Shown here: positions 1 to 8,374 of the stretch, in pieces
How the letters are laid out: each line of letters opens with the position of its first letter
Numbering within the stretch: the stretch's first letter is position 1
Assembly (NCBI RefSeq): GCF_015354055.1
Contig: NZ_JACHTM010000001.1
Span: 372,001 to 436,000 of the forward strand
Length of the DNA stretch: 64,000 bases
Reading direction: 5' to 3'
Source: Thermaurantiacus tibetensis
Lineage (GTDB): Bacteria; Pseudomonadota; Alphaproteobacteria; Sphingomonadales; Sphingomonadaceae
The notes under the pieces: model-generated
What the model was told of the DNA's origin: nothing
Seen by the model: the letters and a program-made list of their open reading frames with translations, nothing else
Databases searched by the model: none
Translations under genes and position numbers: made by a program

Positions 1-539
1 TGGCCGTGGAGGCGCAAGAGCTCGGCGCGCGGGATCATGGTGCCCGTCGGGTTGTTGGGGTTGGCGAGATAGACGATCCGGGTGTCGTCGCGGACGGTCG
101 CGAGGATCGCGTCCACGTCGGCAGTGTAGTCGCGGTCGGGCGCGGCGAGCGGCTCGGCGCCTGCGCGGCGGGCGGCGATGGGGTAGACCATGAAGCCGTG
201 GCGCACGTGGACCACGCTGTCGCCGGCGCGGCAGTAGATGAGCGGCAGCAGCTGGAGGATCTCGTCGGAGCCGGTGCCCACCACGATGCGCGCCGGGTCG
301 AGCCGGTGGACGAAGCCGATGCGCTCGCGAAGCCGCGTCGCCGCGCCGTCCGGGTAGCGGTGGACGCCGTGGGCATGGGCGCGGACGGCCGCGACCGCAA
401 CGGGAGAGGGCCCCCAGGGGTTCTCGTTCGCCGAAAGCTTGAGCGGCTCGCCCACCCCCCTGAGCTTCGCCTCGCCGGGCGTGTAGGGGGCGATCGCCTC
501 GATCCAGGGGTTGGCCTTGGGGGCCGGGGTGCCGGTCAT
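1..539 (-). CDS. hisC: Histidinol-phosphate aminotransferase, 5' part
   Basis: PLP-dependent aminotransferase of histidine biosynthesis (imidazole-acetol phosphate plus glutamate to histidinol phosphate), cytosolic. About 179 N-terminal residues are visible, read from an ATG at 539; the C-terminal half with the PLP lysine lies beyond the window edge. The N-terminus carries the family motif [12 protein letters not shown] near residue 34, then GTGSDEIL near 90 and ANPNNPTGT near 160, which together are characteristic of HisC. It is divergent from metX, separated by 79 bp. hisI, another histidine gene, lies 27 kb away, so his genes are scattered here. The truncation is only the window border. 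Confidence 0.93.
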   Translation of the reverse strand, partial: MTGTPAPKANPWIEAIAPYTPGEAKLRGVGEPLKLSANENPWGPSPVAVAAVRAHAHGVHRYPDGAATRLRERIGFVHRLDPARIVVGTGSDEILQLLPLIYCRAGDSVVHVRHGFMVYPIAARRAGAEPLAAPDRDYTADVDAILATVRDDTRIVYLANPNNPTGTMIPRAELLRLHG

Positions 540-618
540 GGCCCGGCCTTTCCCCGCCAGCGCCGGAAACGCAAGCTTTGCGGGGCCGGGCATGCCTGCT
601 AGGCGCCACGCCCGTTCC
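540..618. promoter_or_regulatory. Divergent hisC/metX promoter region with small dyads
   Basis: This 79-bp spacer must carry the promoters of both hisC and metX. It contains a near-palindrome at 570-582 (CGCAAGCTTTGCG, one base short of perfect) and flanking arms GCCCGG...CCGGGC with CCCCGC...GCGGGG that could fold into a long interrupted hairpin. I do not see the conserved elements of a SAM-II or SAM/SAH riboswitch, which often precede metX in alphaproteobacteria. No clear -35/-10 pair could be chosen. Confidence 0.3.
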
Positions 619-1734
619 ATGAACGCGCCGCTCGCCCACCGCACGCTCCGGCTGCCGCACGATCTGCCGCTCGACAGCGGCCGCATCCTGCCGCGCCCGG
701 TCATCGCCTACGAAACGCTCGGCACGCTCGCGCCCGATGGCGGCAATGCCATTCTCGTCTTCCATGCGCTGACCGGCGACCAGTATGTCGCCCAGGTCCA
801 TCCTTTGACCGGCAAGCCCGGCTGGTGGGCGAACATGGTGGGGCCGGAGAAGCCGATCGACCCGGCACGCCACTTCGTGATCTGCGCCAACGTCATCGGC
901 GGCTGCATGGGAAGCGAGGGGCCGGCCAGCCCCAACCCGGCAACCGGGCGGCCGTGGGCCATCGACTTCCCCGTCATCACCATTGCCGACATGGTTCGCG
1001 CCCAGGTGGCCCTTCTCGATGCGCTCGGCATCGGCCGGCTGCTCGCCGTCATCGGCGGCTCGATGGGGGGGATGCAGGCCCTCCAGTTCGCGAGCGCCTA
1101 CCCGGACCGCGCGCGCGCGGTCATCGCCATCGCCACGACGGCGCGCCACAGCGCCCAGAACATCGCGTTCCACGAGGTCGGCCGGCAGGCGATCATGGCC
1201 GACCCCGACTGGTGCGGCGGTCGCTTCCTCGAGGCCGGCCGGACTCCGGTGGCCGGCCTCGCCGTTGCCCGCATGGCCGCCCACATCACCTATCTCTCCG
1301 AGGCGGGGCTCACCGAACGCTTCGGCCGGCGGCTGCAGGAGCGCGACTCCGTCACCTTCGGCTTCGACGCGGACTTCCAGGTCGAGTCCTACCTCCGCCA
1401 CCAGGGGCTGAGCTTCACGCGCCGGTTCGATGCCAATTCCTACCTCATCATCACCCGGGCGATGGACTATTTCGACCTCGCCCACGCCCACGGCGGTTCG
1501 CTTGCGGACGCCTTCCGGGGCGCAACTGCCCGCTTTGCGCTCGTCTCCTTCGACAGCGACTGGCTCTATCCCACGAGCGAATCGAAGCGCATCGTCCAGG
1601 CGCTCGTGGCCGCCGGCGCGCATGCGAGCTTCGTCGAGCTCAAGAGCCCACACGGCCACGACAGCTTTCTGCTCGAGGCGCCCGAGCTTGCCCGCCTCGT
1701 CGACGGCTTCCTCCGCGCCGTCGAGACGGCATGA
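619..1734 (+). CDS. metX: Homoserine O-acyltransferase MetX
   Basis: Transfers an acyl group (acetyl or succinyl) from CoA to homoserine, the first committed step of methionine synthesis; cytosolic alpha/beta hydrolase fold. 371 aa, normal family length. The nucleophile elbow GGSMGG places the catalytic serine at residue 148; the catalytic aspartate is probably in FDSDWLYP and the histidine in SPHGHDSF near the C-terminus. The [13 protein letters not shown] stretch is also typical. I chose the ATG at 619, because the reading frame upstream has no family similarity. The stop overlaps the metW start (ATGA at 1731), so the two are translationally coupled. Acetyl versus succinyl specificity cannot be decided by eye. 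Confidence 0.95.
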   Translation: MNAPLAHRTLRLPHDLPLDSGRILPRPVIAYETLGTLAPDGGNAILVFHALTGDQYVAQVHPLTGKPGWWANMVGPEKPIDPARHFVICANVIGGCMGSEGPASPNPATGRPWAIDFPVITIADMVRAQVALLDALGIGRLLAVIGGSMGGMQALQFASAYPDRARAVIAIATTARHSAQNIAFHEVGRQAIMADPDWCGGRFLEAGRTPVAGLAVARMAAHITYLSEAGLTERFGRRLQERDSVTFGFDADFQVESYLRHQGLSFTRRFDANSYLIITRAMDYFDLAHAHGGSLADAFRGATARFALVSFDSDWLYPTSESKRIVQALVAAGAHASFVELKSPHGHDSFLLEAPELARLVDGFLRAVETA

Positions 1735-2333
1735 CGCCCCTTCCGCCCCGGCTTGCGGTCGTGGCCGGGCTCGTGCCGGAAGGTGCCACCGTGCTCGACG
1801 TCGGCTGCGCGGACGGGCGCCTGCTGCGCTACCTGCGCGACGCCAAGGGGGTGGACGGCCGCGGCATCGAGCTCGATCCCGAACGGGTCTCGGCGGCGCT
1901 CGCCCATGGCCTCTCGGTCGTCCAGGGCGATGCCGACCGCGACCTTGCCGACTTCCCGACCCAGTCGGTCGACTGCGCCATCCTCTCCGAGACGCTGCAG
2001 GCCACCCGCGCGCCGCACCTGGTGCTTGACCAGCTGCTCCGCATCGGCCGGCGGGCCATCGTGAGCTTCCCCAACTTCGGCCACTGGCGCGCAAGGCTTG
2101 CCCTGCTGCTCGGCGGGCGGATGCCCGTGACTCCGGCGCTGCCGGAGAGCTGGCACGAGACGGAGAACATCCACCTGTGCACCATCCGCGACTTCCGCGC
2201 GCTGGCCGAGGCGCGCGGCGCCCGAATCCTCTCCGAGACCTATCTTGCCGGCGACCGGCGGGTTCGCCTCCACCCCAACCTCATGGCGGACCACGCCATC
2301 CTGCTCCTGGGGCGGGCCGAGGCGCCTGGCTGA
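1731..2333 (+). CDS. metW: Methionine biosynthesis protein MetW
   Basis: 200-aa class I methyltransferase-like protein that accompanies MetX in many proteobacteria and is thought to be required for, or to stimulate, MetX activity. The SAM-binding motif I is visible as [12 protein letters not shown] near residue 21, followed by the acidic end of strand 2 (GIELDPE). The MetW-type segment SFPNFGHW lies in the middle. Translation is coupled to metX through an ATGA overlap. It ends 4 bp before the convergent DUF3597 gene. Confidence 0.93.
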   Translation: MTPLPPRLAVVAGLVPEGATVLDVGCADGRLLRYLRDAKGVDGRGIELDPERVSAALAHGLSVVQGDADRDLADFPTQSVDCAILSETLQATRAPHLVLDQLLRIGRRAIVSFPNFGHWRARLALLLGGRMPVTPALPESWHETENIHLCTIRDFRALAEARGARILSETYLAGDRRVRLHPNLMADHAILLLGRAEAPG

Positions 2334-2337
2334 CGGC

Positions 2338-2715
2338 TCAGACCCGCTCCTGCGCGAGCCGCTCCATCACCTTGCGGTGGAGCCACAGGTTCATCTCGGC
2401 CGAGCCGTCGAGCGCGCCGGTGTAGCCGAGATCCTGCGCCAGTTCCTTGCGCGCGGCGAGCGAGGAGTCCATGCCGACCAGCTTCATGAGATCGACGATC
2501 GAGGTCCGCCAGTTGTTGGGCTGGCCCCGCTTCTCGGCCATGTAGTCGAGCACCTTCTCGACATCGATCGGCTGCGGCTCGGGCGCCGGCGGCGCCGCAG
2601 GCACGGCCGCGGGCGCAGCCGCCGCGGGAGGCGGCGGCGGGGATGGTGGCGGGGCGATCTCCTTCGCCTCGGCGCTGCCGAAGATCGCATCCTTCAGCTT
2701 CGAGAACAGTCCCAT
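2338..2715 (-). CDS. DUF3597 domain protein
   Basis: 125-aa protein matching the layout of DUF3597 proteins: a short N-terminal amphipathic segment (MGLFSKLKDAIFGS), a Pro/Ala-rich linker of about 30 residues, then a compact helical C-terminal domain (residues about 50-125) with RTSIVDLMKLVGMDSS and ARKELAQDLGY. The C-terminal domain resembles a LysM-less helical bundle; its function is unknown. It probably acts in the cytoplasm, since no signal peptide is visible. It is transcribed alone, convergent with metW, and a purine-rich site (GCAAGGAGA just upstream of the ATG) supports the start. Confidence 0.85.
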   Translation of the reverse strand: MGLFSKLKDAIFGSAEAKEIAPPPSPPPPPAAAAPAAVPAAPPAPEPQPIDVEKVLDYMAEKRGQPNNWRTSIVDLMKLVGMDSSLAARKELAQDLGYTGALDGSAEMNLWLHRKVMERLAQERV

Positions 2716-2777
2716 CGGCGGTCTCCTTGCTCTCCCCGCGCCTTGCCTTGGGCGTATGACAGGCGCGTTGCAAGGCC

Positions 2778-3722
2778 TCAGGCGGCGCGGCGGAACCCGA
2801 GCGGCAGGCCGGCGTCCGGCACGAAGCCGTAGAGCGGCTCGCCGGGAAGCGCCTCGGCCAGCACGGCGCGCGCGCGGGCGAGGCCCTCCGGGTCGATCCC
2901 GGTCCTGAGCCCCATGGCTTCCAGCATGAAGACGAGATCCTCGGTCACGATGTTGCCCGAAGCGCCGGGCGCGAACGGGCAGCCGCCGAGCCCGCCCTGG
3001 CTCGAATCGAAGGTGGTCACCCCCACATCAAGCCCGGCCACCACGTTGGCAAGGCCAAGGCCGCGGGTGTTGTGGAGGTGAAGCCCGGTCATCCGCTCGG
3101 GGCCGATGGCGGCATGGACCGCCTTCACCAGCCGCCGGACCTGCGCCGGGTTGGCATAGCCCGAGGTGTCGGAGAGCCCCACCTCGTCGCAGCCGAGCGC
3201 GATGAGCCGTTCGGCAAGGGCCACCACCTTCGCCTCGGGCACCTCGCCTTCGAGCGTGCAGCCGAAGGCGGTCGAGACCGCGCCCTCGAACTGCGGGCGA
3301 CGCTCGGCGGGCAGGGCGGAGAGGAGCTCGACGATCCGCGCCACTTCCCCGAACACCTGCTCGTGGGTGCGGCGGAGGTTCTTGAGGCTGTGCGTCTCGG
3401 AAGCCGAGAGCGGCAGGGTGAGCTTGTCGGCCCCGGCCGCGATCGCCGCTTCGGCCCCCTTGGCGTTGGGCACCAGCACGGCGACATGAAGGCCGGGGTG
3501 CTTCGCCTTGACCGCCCGCACCACCTCGGGCGTGTCGGCAAGCTGGGGCAGGAGATGCGCCGGCACGAAGCTCCCCACCTCGATCTCCCGAACGCCGGCC
3601 TCGACCAGCGCGTCGATCCAGGCGAGCTTCGCGGCCGTCGGCATGACCGGCTTGATCGACTGCAGCCCGTCGCGCGGGCCGACTTCCGAGACCAGCACGT
3701 CGATCCCGTCCATCATGCCCAT
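2778..3722 (-). CDS. mvaB: Hydroxymethylglutaryl-CoA lyase
   Basis: Cleaves 3-hydroxy-3-methylglutaryl-CoA to acetoacetate and acetyl-CoA, the last step of leucine catabolism; cytosolic TIM-barrel of the HMGL-like family. 314 aa. EVGPRDGLQ near residue 13 is the metal and substrate-binding start of the barrel; GLHLHNTRG supplies metal-binding histidines; GLGGCPFAPGASGN near residue 240 is the family signature with the catalytic cysteine. It is divergent from the CaiB/BaiF CoA-transferase gene; the 64-bp spacer holds a perfect palindrome. Other leucine-degradation genes are not adjacent. Confidence 0.94.
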   Translation of the reverse strand: MGMMDGIDVLVSEVGPRDGLQSIKPVMPTAAKLAWIDALVEAGVREIEVGSFVPAHLLPQLADTPEVVRAVKAKHPGLHVAVLVPNAKGAEAAIAAGADKLTLPLSASETHSLKNLRRTHEQVFGEVARIVELLSALPAERRPQFEGAVSTAFGCTLEGEVPEAKVVALAERLIALGCDEVGLSDTSGYANPAQVRRLVKAVHAAIGPERMTGLHLHNTRGLGLANVVAGLDVGVTTFDSSQGGLGGCPFAPGASGNIVTEDLVFMLEAMGLRTGIDPEGLARARAVLAEALPGEPLYGFVPDAGLPLGFRRAA

Positions 3723-3746
3723 CCGCTGCCCTTTCCAACGCCGGTT

Positions 3747-3756
3747 TGTCCGGACA
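3747..3756. promoter_or_regulatory. Palindrome TGTCCGGACA in the mvaB/CaiB divergent promoter
   Basis: A perfect 10-bp palindrome sits nearly midway in the 64-bp space between the two divergent starts. Its position would allow one dimeric regulator to control both genes. No regulator gene is adjacent and I cannot name the protein that would bind it. Confidence 0.35.
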
Positions 3757-3786
3757 TATTGGCGGCTCAGGCATCAAGGAGCAAGA

Positions 3787-4947
3787 ATGGGCGGACCGCT
3801 CGAGGGGATCCGGGTCGTCGAGTTTACCCACATGGTGATGGGGCCGGCAGCGGGGCAGATCCTCGCCGACCTCGGCGCCGAGGTGGTCAAGGTGGAGCCC
3901 CTTGGCGGGGATGCCACCCGCCGCCTGCTGGGTTCGGGCGCCGGCTATTTCCCCATGTACAACCGCGGCAAGCAGTCGATCTGCCTCGACCTCAAGCACC
4001 CCGCGGGGCTCGATGTCGCGCGCCGGCTGGCAGTTGCCTCCGACATCCTCGTCGAGAACTACCGCCCTGGCGCGATCGACCGGCTGGGCCTCGGTTGGGA
4101 GGCCTTGGCCCCGCTCAACCCGGGCCTCATCCACGTCTCCGAGAAGGGCTTCCTCGAAGGCCCCTACGCCGAGCGCACCGCGCTCGACGAGGTGGCGCAG
4201 ATGATGGGCGGCCTTGCCTACATGACCGGGCCGCCCGGTCGCCCGCTCCGGGCGGGGGCCTCGGTCATCGACGTGGCAGGCGGCATGTTCTCGGTGATCG
4301 GCGCGCTGGCGGCACTCCACGAGCGGGCCCGCACCGGCCGCGGCCGGAAGGTGACGGCCGCCCTCTTCGAGACGACCGTCTTCCTCGTCGGCCAGCATAT
4401 GGCCCAGAAGGCGGTGACGGGCGTGCCCGCCGCCCCCATGCCGGCGCGCATCTCCGCCTGGGCCATCTACGACGTGTTCGAGACGGCCGACGAGCCGCTG
4501 TTCCTCGGTGTCGTGACCGATGCGCTCTGGGAGAAGTTCTGCGCCCTGTTCGATCTCCCTGAGCTCTGGGCGCGGGAGGAGTGGCGCACCAACAACGCGC
4601 GGGTGAAGGCGCGCGACGAGATTCTGCCGGTGGTCCGTGCCCGGCTGAAGCAGTTCACCCGCGCCGAGCTCGTCGCGAGGCTCGAGGGCTCGGGGCTGCC
4701 CTTCGCACCCATCGGCAGGCCGGAAGACCTGTTCGAGGACCCGCACCTCCTCGCCTCGGGCGGGCTACAGCCGGTCACGCTCGAGGACGGCACGCTGACC
4801 CTCCTGCCGCTGGTGCCGGTCAGCCTCGATGGCGCGCGGCCGGCATCGTCTGGCGCGCTCCCTCGGCCCGGCGAGCACACGGATGCGATCCTCGCCCGCC
4901 TCGGGCTCGACCCGGCGCCGCTCCGCGCCGCGGGTGCAGTCGGCTGA
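3787..4947 (+). CDS. CaiB/BaiF family CoA-transferase
   Basis: 386-aa family III CoA-transferase, which moves CoA between carboxylic acids through an enzyme-bound acyl/CoA thioester on an aspartate. The N-terminus (LEGIRVVEFTHMVMGPAAGQ) and LADLGAEVVKVE are the typical opening; SVIDVAGG near residue 160 carries the likely catalytic aspartate. The ATG at 3787 is preceded by AAGGAG with good spacing, which settles the start against a longer open frame. The substrate is unknown; divergence from HMG-CoA lyase suggests a role in branched-chain or short-chain acyl-CoA metabolism, but that is inference. Confidence 0.9.
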   Translation: MGGPLEGIRVVEFTHMVMGPAAGQILADLGAEVVKVEPLGGDATRRLLGSGAGYFPMYNRGKQSICLDLKHPAGLDVARRLAVASDILVENYRPGAIDRLGLGWEALAPLNPGLIHVSEKGFLEGPYAERTALDEVAQMMGGLAYMTGPPGRPLRAGASVIDVAGGMFSVIGALAALHERARTGRGRKVTAALFETTVFLVGQHMAQKAVTGVPAAPMPARISAWAIYDVFETADEPLFLGVVTDALWEKFCALFDLPELWAREEWRTNNARVKARDEILPVVRARLKQFTRAELVARLEGSGLPFAPIGRPEDLFEDPHLLASGGLQPVTLEDGTLTLLPLVPVSLDGARPASSGALPRPGEHTDAILARLGLDPAPLRAAGAVG

Positions 4948-4971
4948 GCGGCCAGCCGCGGGCCCGGCCGT

Positions 4972-5472
4972 TCAGCCAGCGCGGCCGCGGTAGCGGGCAA
5001 GCACGCCCGGTTTGCTCCGCTCGATCGTTCGCCAGGCCAGGATGTTGGCCGCCACCAGCGTTGCGAGGAACAGCCACCCGCCGGCGCCCTCGAGCCGGAG
5101 CGCGCCTGCCTTGGCGGCGGTGAGGAAGGCCTGCGAGGTGAGCGCGAGCAGGAGGCCGCCATAGGCCCAGGACATCGCGTAGTAATGGCCCTCGAGCCAG
5201 GAGCGGTCGCCGGTCGCGACCAGCTTCCAGATCGCGAACAGCCCGGCCGGCACGCCAAGGAGCGTGATGGCGCTGAAGACCAGGAACGGGGAAGGCCGCC
5301 CCTGCTCGACACTGATGGCCACGCCGGTGATGGCGACGGCCAGCATCAGCGTTGCGAACAGCCAGCCGCTGAAGCGGTGCGCGCGCGTGCCCTTGGGCCG
5401 CCACAGGACGGTGAAGCCGAGCGGCAGGGCGATGGCCGCAAGCAGGGTGTGAAGCCACATGAGCACCGTCAT
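4972..5472 (-). CDS. DUF2306-like integral membrane protein
   Basis: 166-aa membrane protein with about four to five hydrophobic helices and a short soluble segment. The pattern WRPKGTRAHRFSGWLFATLM after the first helix is what I associate with DUF2306-type predicted membrane proteins (possibly heme-related, function not established). I chose the ATG at 5472, which begins directly before helix 1; an ATG at 5508 would add 12 Arg-rich residues. It is monocistronic, converging with the CoA-transferase, with 77 bp between it and the coxE stop. Confidence 0.7.
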   Translation of the reverse strand: MTVLMWLHTLLAAIALPLGFTVLWRPKGTRAHRFSGWLFATLMLAVAITGVAISVEQGRPSPFLVFSAITLLGVPAGLFAIWKLVATGDRSWLEGHYYAMSWAYGGLLLALTSQAFLTAAKAGALRLEGAGGWLFLATLVAANILAWRTIERSKPGVLARYRGRAG

Positions 5473-5549
5473 CGCGCGCCTCCGGACCGACCGGTTGCGA
5501 GCATGCAATGCCCTGGCGCGATCGGCAAGACGACCGGTTCGCCCGCTCC

Positions 5550-6731
5550 CTAGTGCGTGCGCGAGAGCGCCCGCATCGCCCGGTCGAGCCCCTCGAGCGT
5601 CAGGGGGAACATCCGGTCCCCCATCAGCGTCTTCATGATCTGGATCGACTGGGAGTGGGCCCAGTGCTGCTCAGGGATCGGGTTCAGCCACACGGCGGAG
5701 TGGTAGACGCTTGTCAGCCGCTCCATCCAGACCTGGCCGGCCTCCTCGTTCCAGTGCTCGACCGAGCCGCCGGGGTAGGTGATCTCGTAAGGCGACATCG
5801 AGGCATCGCCCACGAACACGAGCTTGTAGTCGTGGGGGTAGGTGTGCATCACCTCGAGGGTGGGCGTCCGCTCCGACCAGCGCCGCCGGTTGTCCTTCCA
5901 CACCGCCTCGTAGGGGCAGTTGTGGAAGTAGAAATACTCGAGGTGCTTGAACTCCGAGCGCGCGGCCGAGAAGAGTTCCTCGCAGACCTTGACGTGCGGG
6001 TCCATCGAGCCGCCGACGTCGAGGAAGAGGAGCAGCTTGACGGCATTGTGCCGCTCGGGGCGCATCACGATGTCGAGGAAGCCCTGCTTCGCGGTGCCAC
6101 GGATGGTGGCATCGAGGTCAAGCTCGTCTGCCGCGCCCTCGCGGGCGAATTTCCTGAGACGCCGGAGCGCCAGCTTGATGTTGCGCGTGCCGAGCTCGAC
6201 CGAGGAGTCGAGGTTCCGGAACTCGCGCCGGTCCCACACCTTGATGGCACGGTTGTTGCGGTTCTCCTCCTGGCCGATGCGGACGCCCTCCGGGTTGTAG
6301 CCGTGGGCGCCGTAGGGGGAGGTGCCGGCGGTTCCGATCCACTTGCTGCCGCCCTGGTGCCGCCCCTTCTGCTCCTCGAGGCGCTTCTTCAGCGTCGCCA
6401 TGATCTCCTCCCAGGAGCCGAGCGCGCGGATCTTCGCCATCTCCTCCTCGCTGAGGTGAAGCTCGGCGAGCTTGCGCAGCCATTCCTCGGGGATCTCGAC
6501 CGCGCCGGTCTCGACCAGGGTCTCGATCCCCTTGAAGACCTTGCCGAACACCTGGTCGAAGCGGTCGAGAAGCGCCTCATCCTTCACGTAGATGCTGCGC
6601 GACAGATAGTAGAATTCCTCCACCCGCATTTCGATGACGCCGCTCCTCAGCGCCTCGAGCAGGAGCAGATGCTCCTTGAGCGAGACCGGGATGCGCGCTG
6701 CGCGCAGCTCGTCGAGAAAGGCCAGGAACAT
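5550..6731 (-). CDS. VWA domain protein, CoxE family
   Basis: 393-aa soluble protein of the CoxE-like von Willebrand A family. CoxE works with the AAA+ ATPase CoxD to mature the molybdenum CO dehydrogenase in carboxydotrophs; many CoxE homologues act in other, undefined maturation processes. The N-terminal half is helical; LLFLDVGGSMD near residue 240 is the MIDAS metal site (DxGxS form), followed by FYFHNCPYE and a second acidic MIDAS region in FVGDASMSP. The ATG overlaps the stop of the upstream lipoprotein gene (TAATG), so the pair forms an operon. No CoxD-type ATPase is next to it, which is unusual for the family. Confidence 0.88.
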   Translation of the reverse strand: MFLAFLDELRAARIPVSLKEHLLLLEALRSGVIEMRVEEFYYLSRSIYVKDEALLDRFDQVFGKVFKGIETLVETGAVEIPEEWLRKLAELHLSEEEMAKIRALGSWEEIMATLKKRLEEQKGRHQGGSKWIGTAGTSPYGAHGYNPEGVRIGQEENRNNRAIKVWDRREFRNLDSSVELGTRNIKLALRRLRKFAREGAADELDLDATIRGTAKQGFLDIVMRPERHNAVKLLLFLDVGGSMDPHVKVCEELFSAARSEFKHLEYFYFHNCPYEAVWKDNRRRWSERTPTLEVMHTYPHDYKLVFVGDASMSPYEITYPGGSVEHWNEEAGQVWMERLTSVYHSAVWLNPIPEQHWAHSQSIQIMKTLMGDRMFPLTLEGLDRAMRALSRTH

Positions 6732-7360
6732 TACTGGAGCCTCACGTCAGAGACCGGCGCCCTGCGCTCGGCCGTGCGATCCCCGGAAGCCGCGGCGGCA
6801 CCGGCCGGCGCGTCGACGGCCGCCACCCGCGGCGCCTTGCCGCCCGGGTCTTCGGCTTCGGTCGTCACCACCACGCGGGTCACCTCGGCGCCGTTCGGAC
6901 GGTCCATGGCGACGACCGTGCTGCGGTCGCCGTCGCCGTGCCCTTGGTAGATGCGCACTGCCCTGCCGGGCGAGTCGACCCGCGTGGAGGGTGCAATCCC
7001 GGCCCTGCGGGCCGCTTGATCGTAGAAGGCGGCCACCTCGCCGAGCGGTGCGTCGGCCTCCATCACGGTCACGCTGCCGCGCGCGCCTCCGCCCATGGGC
7101 AGGCTGGTCACCCGGCTGACGATGCGGGCGCCGGGGTAGGCGGGCGCGAAGGCCGGAAGCGCGTCGGCGACGGTGGCCGTCACGCCGTCTCCCGTTGCCG
7201 TGAGGGTGCGGCCGTCTTCCGAAGCGACGATGGCCACGCCATCCCCGTGTTCCGCCTTGACCGTGACGGTGCCAGGCGAGTCGCAGCCGGCCAGCAGGGC
7301 CGCGCTGGCGACCGCCCACCCGGCCGCCGCCCTTGAGGAGAAGGCGAGGCACATCTGCAT
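6731..7360 (-). CDS. Predicted lipoprotein upstream of CoxE homologue
   Basis: 209-aa protein with a lipoprotein signal peptide ending in LLAGC, so probably anchored in the outer or inner membrane facing the periplasm. The rest is small, beta-rich and acidic (repeated segments with TVTVKAEHGDG and TLTATGDG), and resembles nothing I can name. The chosen ATG at 7360 follows AGAGGAG; a second ATG lies two codons downstream. The 3' end overlaps the coxE homologue start by one base, which is strong evidence of co-expression. Divergent from an SDR gene. Confidence 0.75.
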   Translation of the reverse strand: MQMCLAFSSRAAAGWAVASAALLAGCDSPGTVTVKAEHGDGVAIVASEDGRTLTATGDGVTATVADALPAFAPAYPGARIVSRVTSLPMGGGARGSVTVMEADAPLGEVAAFYDQAARRAGIAPSTRVDSPGRAVRIYQGHGDGDRSTVVAMDRPNGAEVTRVVVTTEAEDPGGKAPRVAAVDAPAGAAAASGDRTAERRAPVSDVRLQ

Positions 7361-7466
7361 TCGGGTTGCCGCTCCTCTCACTTTCCAGCGCTCCGCCGGC
7401 GCAACTTCCCCTCTACCCGCTGCATGGCGCAAGCACGGGGCGGCAGCAAGGGGAAGGGACGCAGGG

Positions 7467-8192
7467 ATGACGTTCAGCTGGCCGGAGTTTGCGGGCAAGC
7501 GGGTGCTGGTGACGGGCGGGAGCCAGGGCATCGGCCTTGCGTGCGCGCGCGCCTTCGCCGCCGCCGGCGCGGAGGTTGCCATCACCGGCACGCGGCCCTC
7601 TTCCGCCGACTATGCCGACGATCTTGCAGGCCTTGCCTACCACCAGGCGGACTTCCTGAAGCCCGGGACGGCCGCCGCGCTGGTCGCAGCCACCGGGCCG
7701 CTCGACGTGCTCGTCAACAACGCCGGCACCGGGCGCGGAGACGAATACACCCCCGAAGGCTTCCGCGCCGTCCTCGAGGTGAACCTCGCCAGTGTCATGG
7801 ACATGTGCCTCGCCGCCCACGCCGGGCTGAAGGCGCGCGGCGGGGCCATCGTCAACATGGGCTCGCTCTCGAGCTTCCTCGCGCTGCGCGAGACGCCGGC
7901 CTACACCGCTTCCAAGGCGGGCCTGCTCGGCCTCACCCGGGCGCTTGCCGACAAGTGGGCGCCGGATGGCATCCGGGTGAACATGGTTGCCCCCGGGTTC
8001 ATCCGCACGCGGATGACCGAGATGCAGCGCGCCGACCCAGACTATGAGACGCGGCTGCTGCGCGCCGTGCCCCAGCGCCGCTGGGGCGAGCCGGAGGAAG
8101 TGGCCCAGTGCGTGCTCTTCCTTGCCAGCCCGCGCGCGCCCTACGTCACCGGCCAGTCGATCGCGATCGACGGGGGGCTGATGCTCCGCTAG
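7467..8192 (+). CDS. SDR family oxidoreductase
   Basis: 241-aa classical short-chain dehydrogenase. VTGGSQGIG near residue 14 is the NAD(P)-binding glycine motif, NNAGTG follows near 85, and YTASKAG carries the catalytic Tyr and Lys, with the serine in MGSLSS. The C-terminus (VTGQSIAIDGGLMLR) is the usual ending. The substrate cannot be predicted. Start ATG at 7467 is preceded by GCAGGG. Its TAG stop shares the tetranucleotide CTAG (8189-8192) with the stop of the convergent small lipoprotein gene. Confidence 0.9.
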   Translation: MTFSWPEFAGKRVLVTGGSQGIGLACARAFAAAGAEVAITGTRPSSADYADDLAGLAYHQADFLKPGTAAALVAATGPLDVLVNNAGTGRGDEYTPEGFRAVLEVNLASVMDMCLAAHAGLKARGGAIVNMGSLSSFLALRETPAYTASKAGLLGLTRALADKWAPDGIRVNMVAPGFIRTRMTEMQRADPDYETRLLRAVPQRRWGEPEEVAQCVLFLASPRAPYVTGQSIAIDGGLMLR

Positions 8193-8374
8193 CGCGGGGC
8201 GTCCTCGGCGGCGGGCGGGGGCTGTGCCGCCTCGGCGCGGGCCGCCTCCACGTCTTCGACGGCGCGTGCCACCATCGCGGCCTCGCGCCCCTCGGGCCGC
8301 GCGGGCGTCTCCCCATTTTCCCGGCTGCAGGCGGCGAGCGCCAGCAGGCCCGCCGCAAGAAGAGCGCGGCTCAT
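8189..8374 (-). CDS. Small predicted lipoprotein downstream of mlaA
   Basis: 61-aa protein with a clear lipoprotein signal (LLALAAC) followed by about 40 hydrophilic, Ala/Glu-rich residues. Its ATG overlaps the mlaA stop (ATGA on the minus strand), so it is translated from the mlaA transcript. Its short size and coupling suggest an accessory to MlaA, but no function is known to me. The stop codon is interlocked with that of the convergent SDR gene within CTAG. Confidence 0.7.
   Translation of the reverse strand: MSRALLAAGLLALAACSRENGETPARPEGREAAMVARAVEDVEAARAEAAQPPPAAEDAPR

Noticed and set aside
6-602. A 198-residue plus-strand frame at the window start
   Set aside because: It is the complement of hisC, whose minus-strand translation shows clear aminotransferase motifs.
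540-618. SAM-type riboswitch before metX
   Set aside because: I could not find the pseudoknot core or conserved A-rich segment of SAM-II or the SAM/SAH element in only 79 bp.
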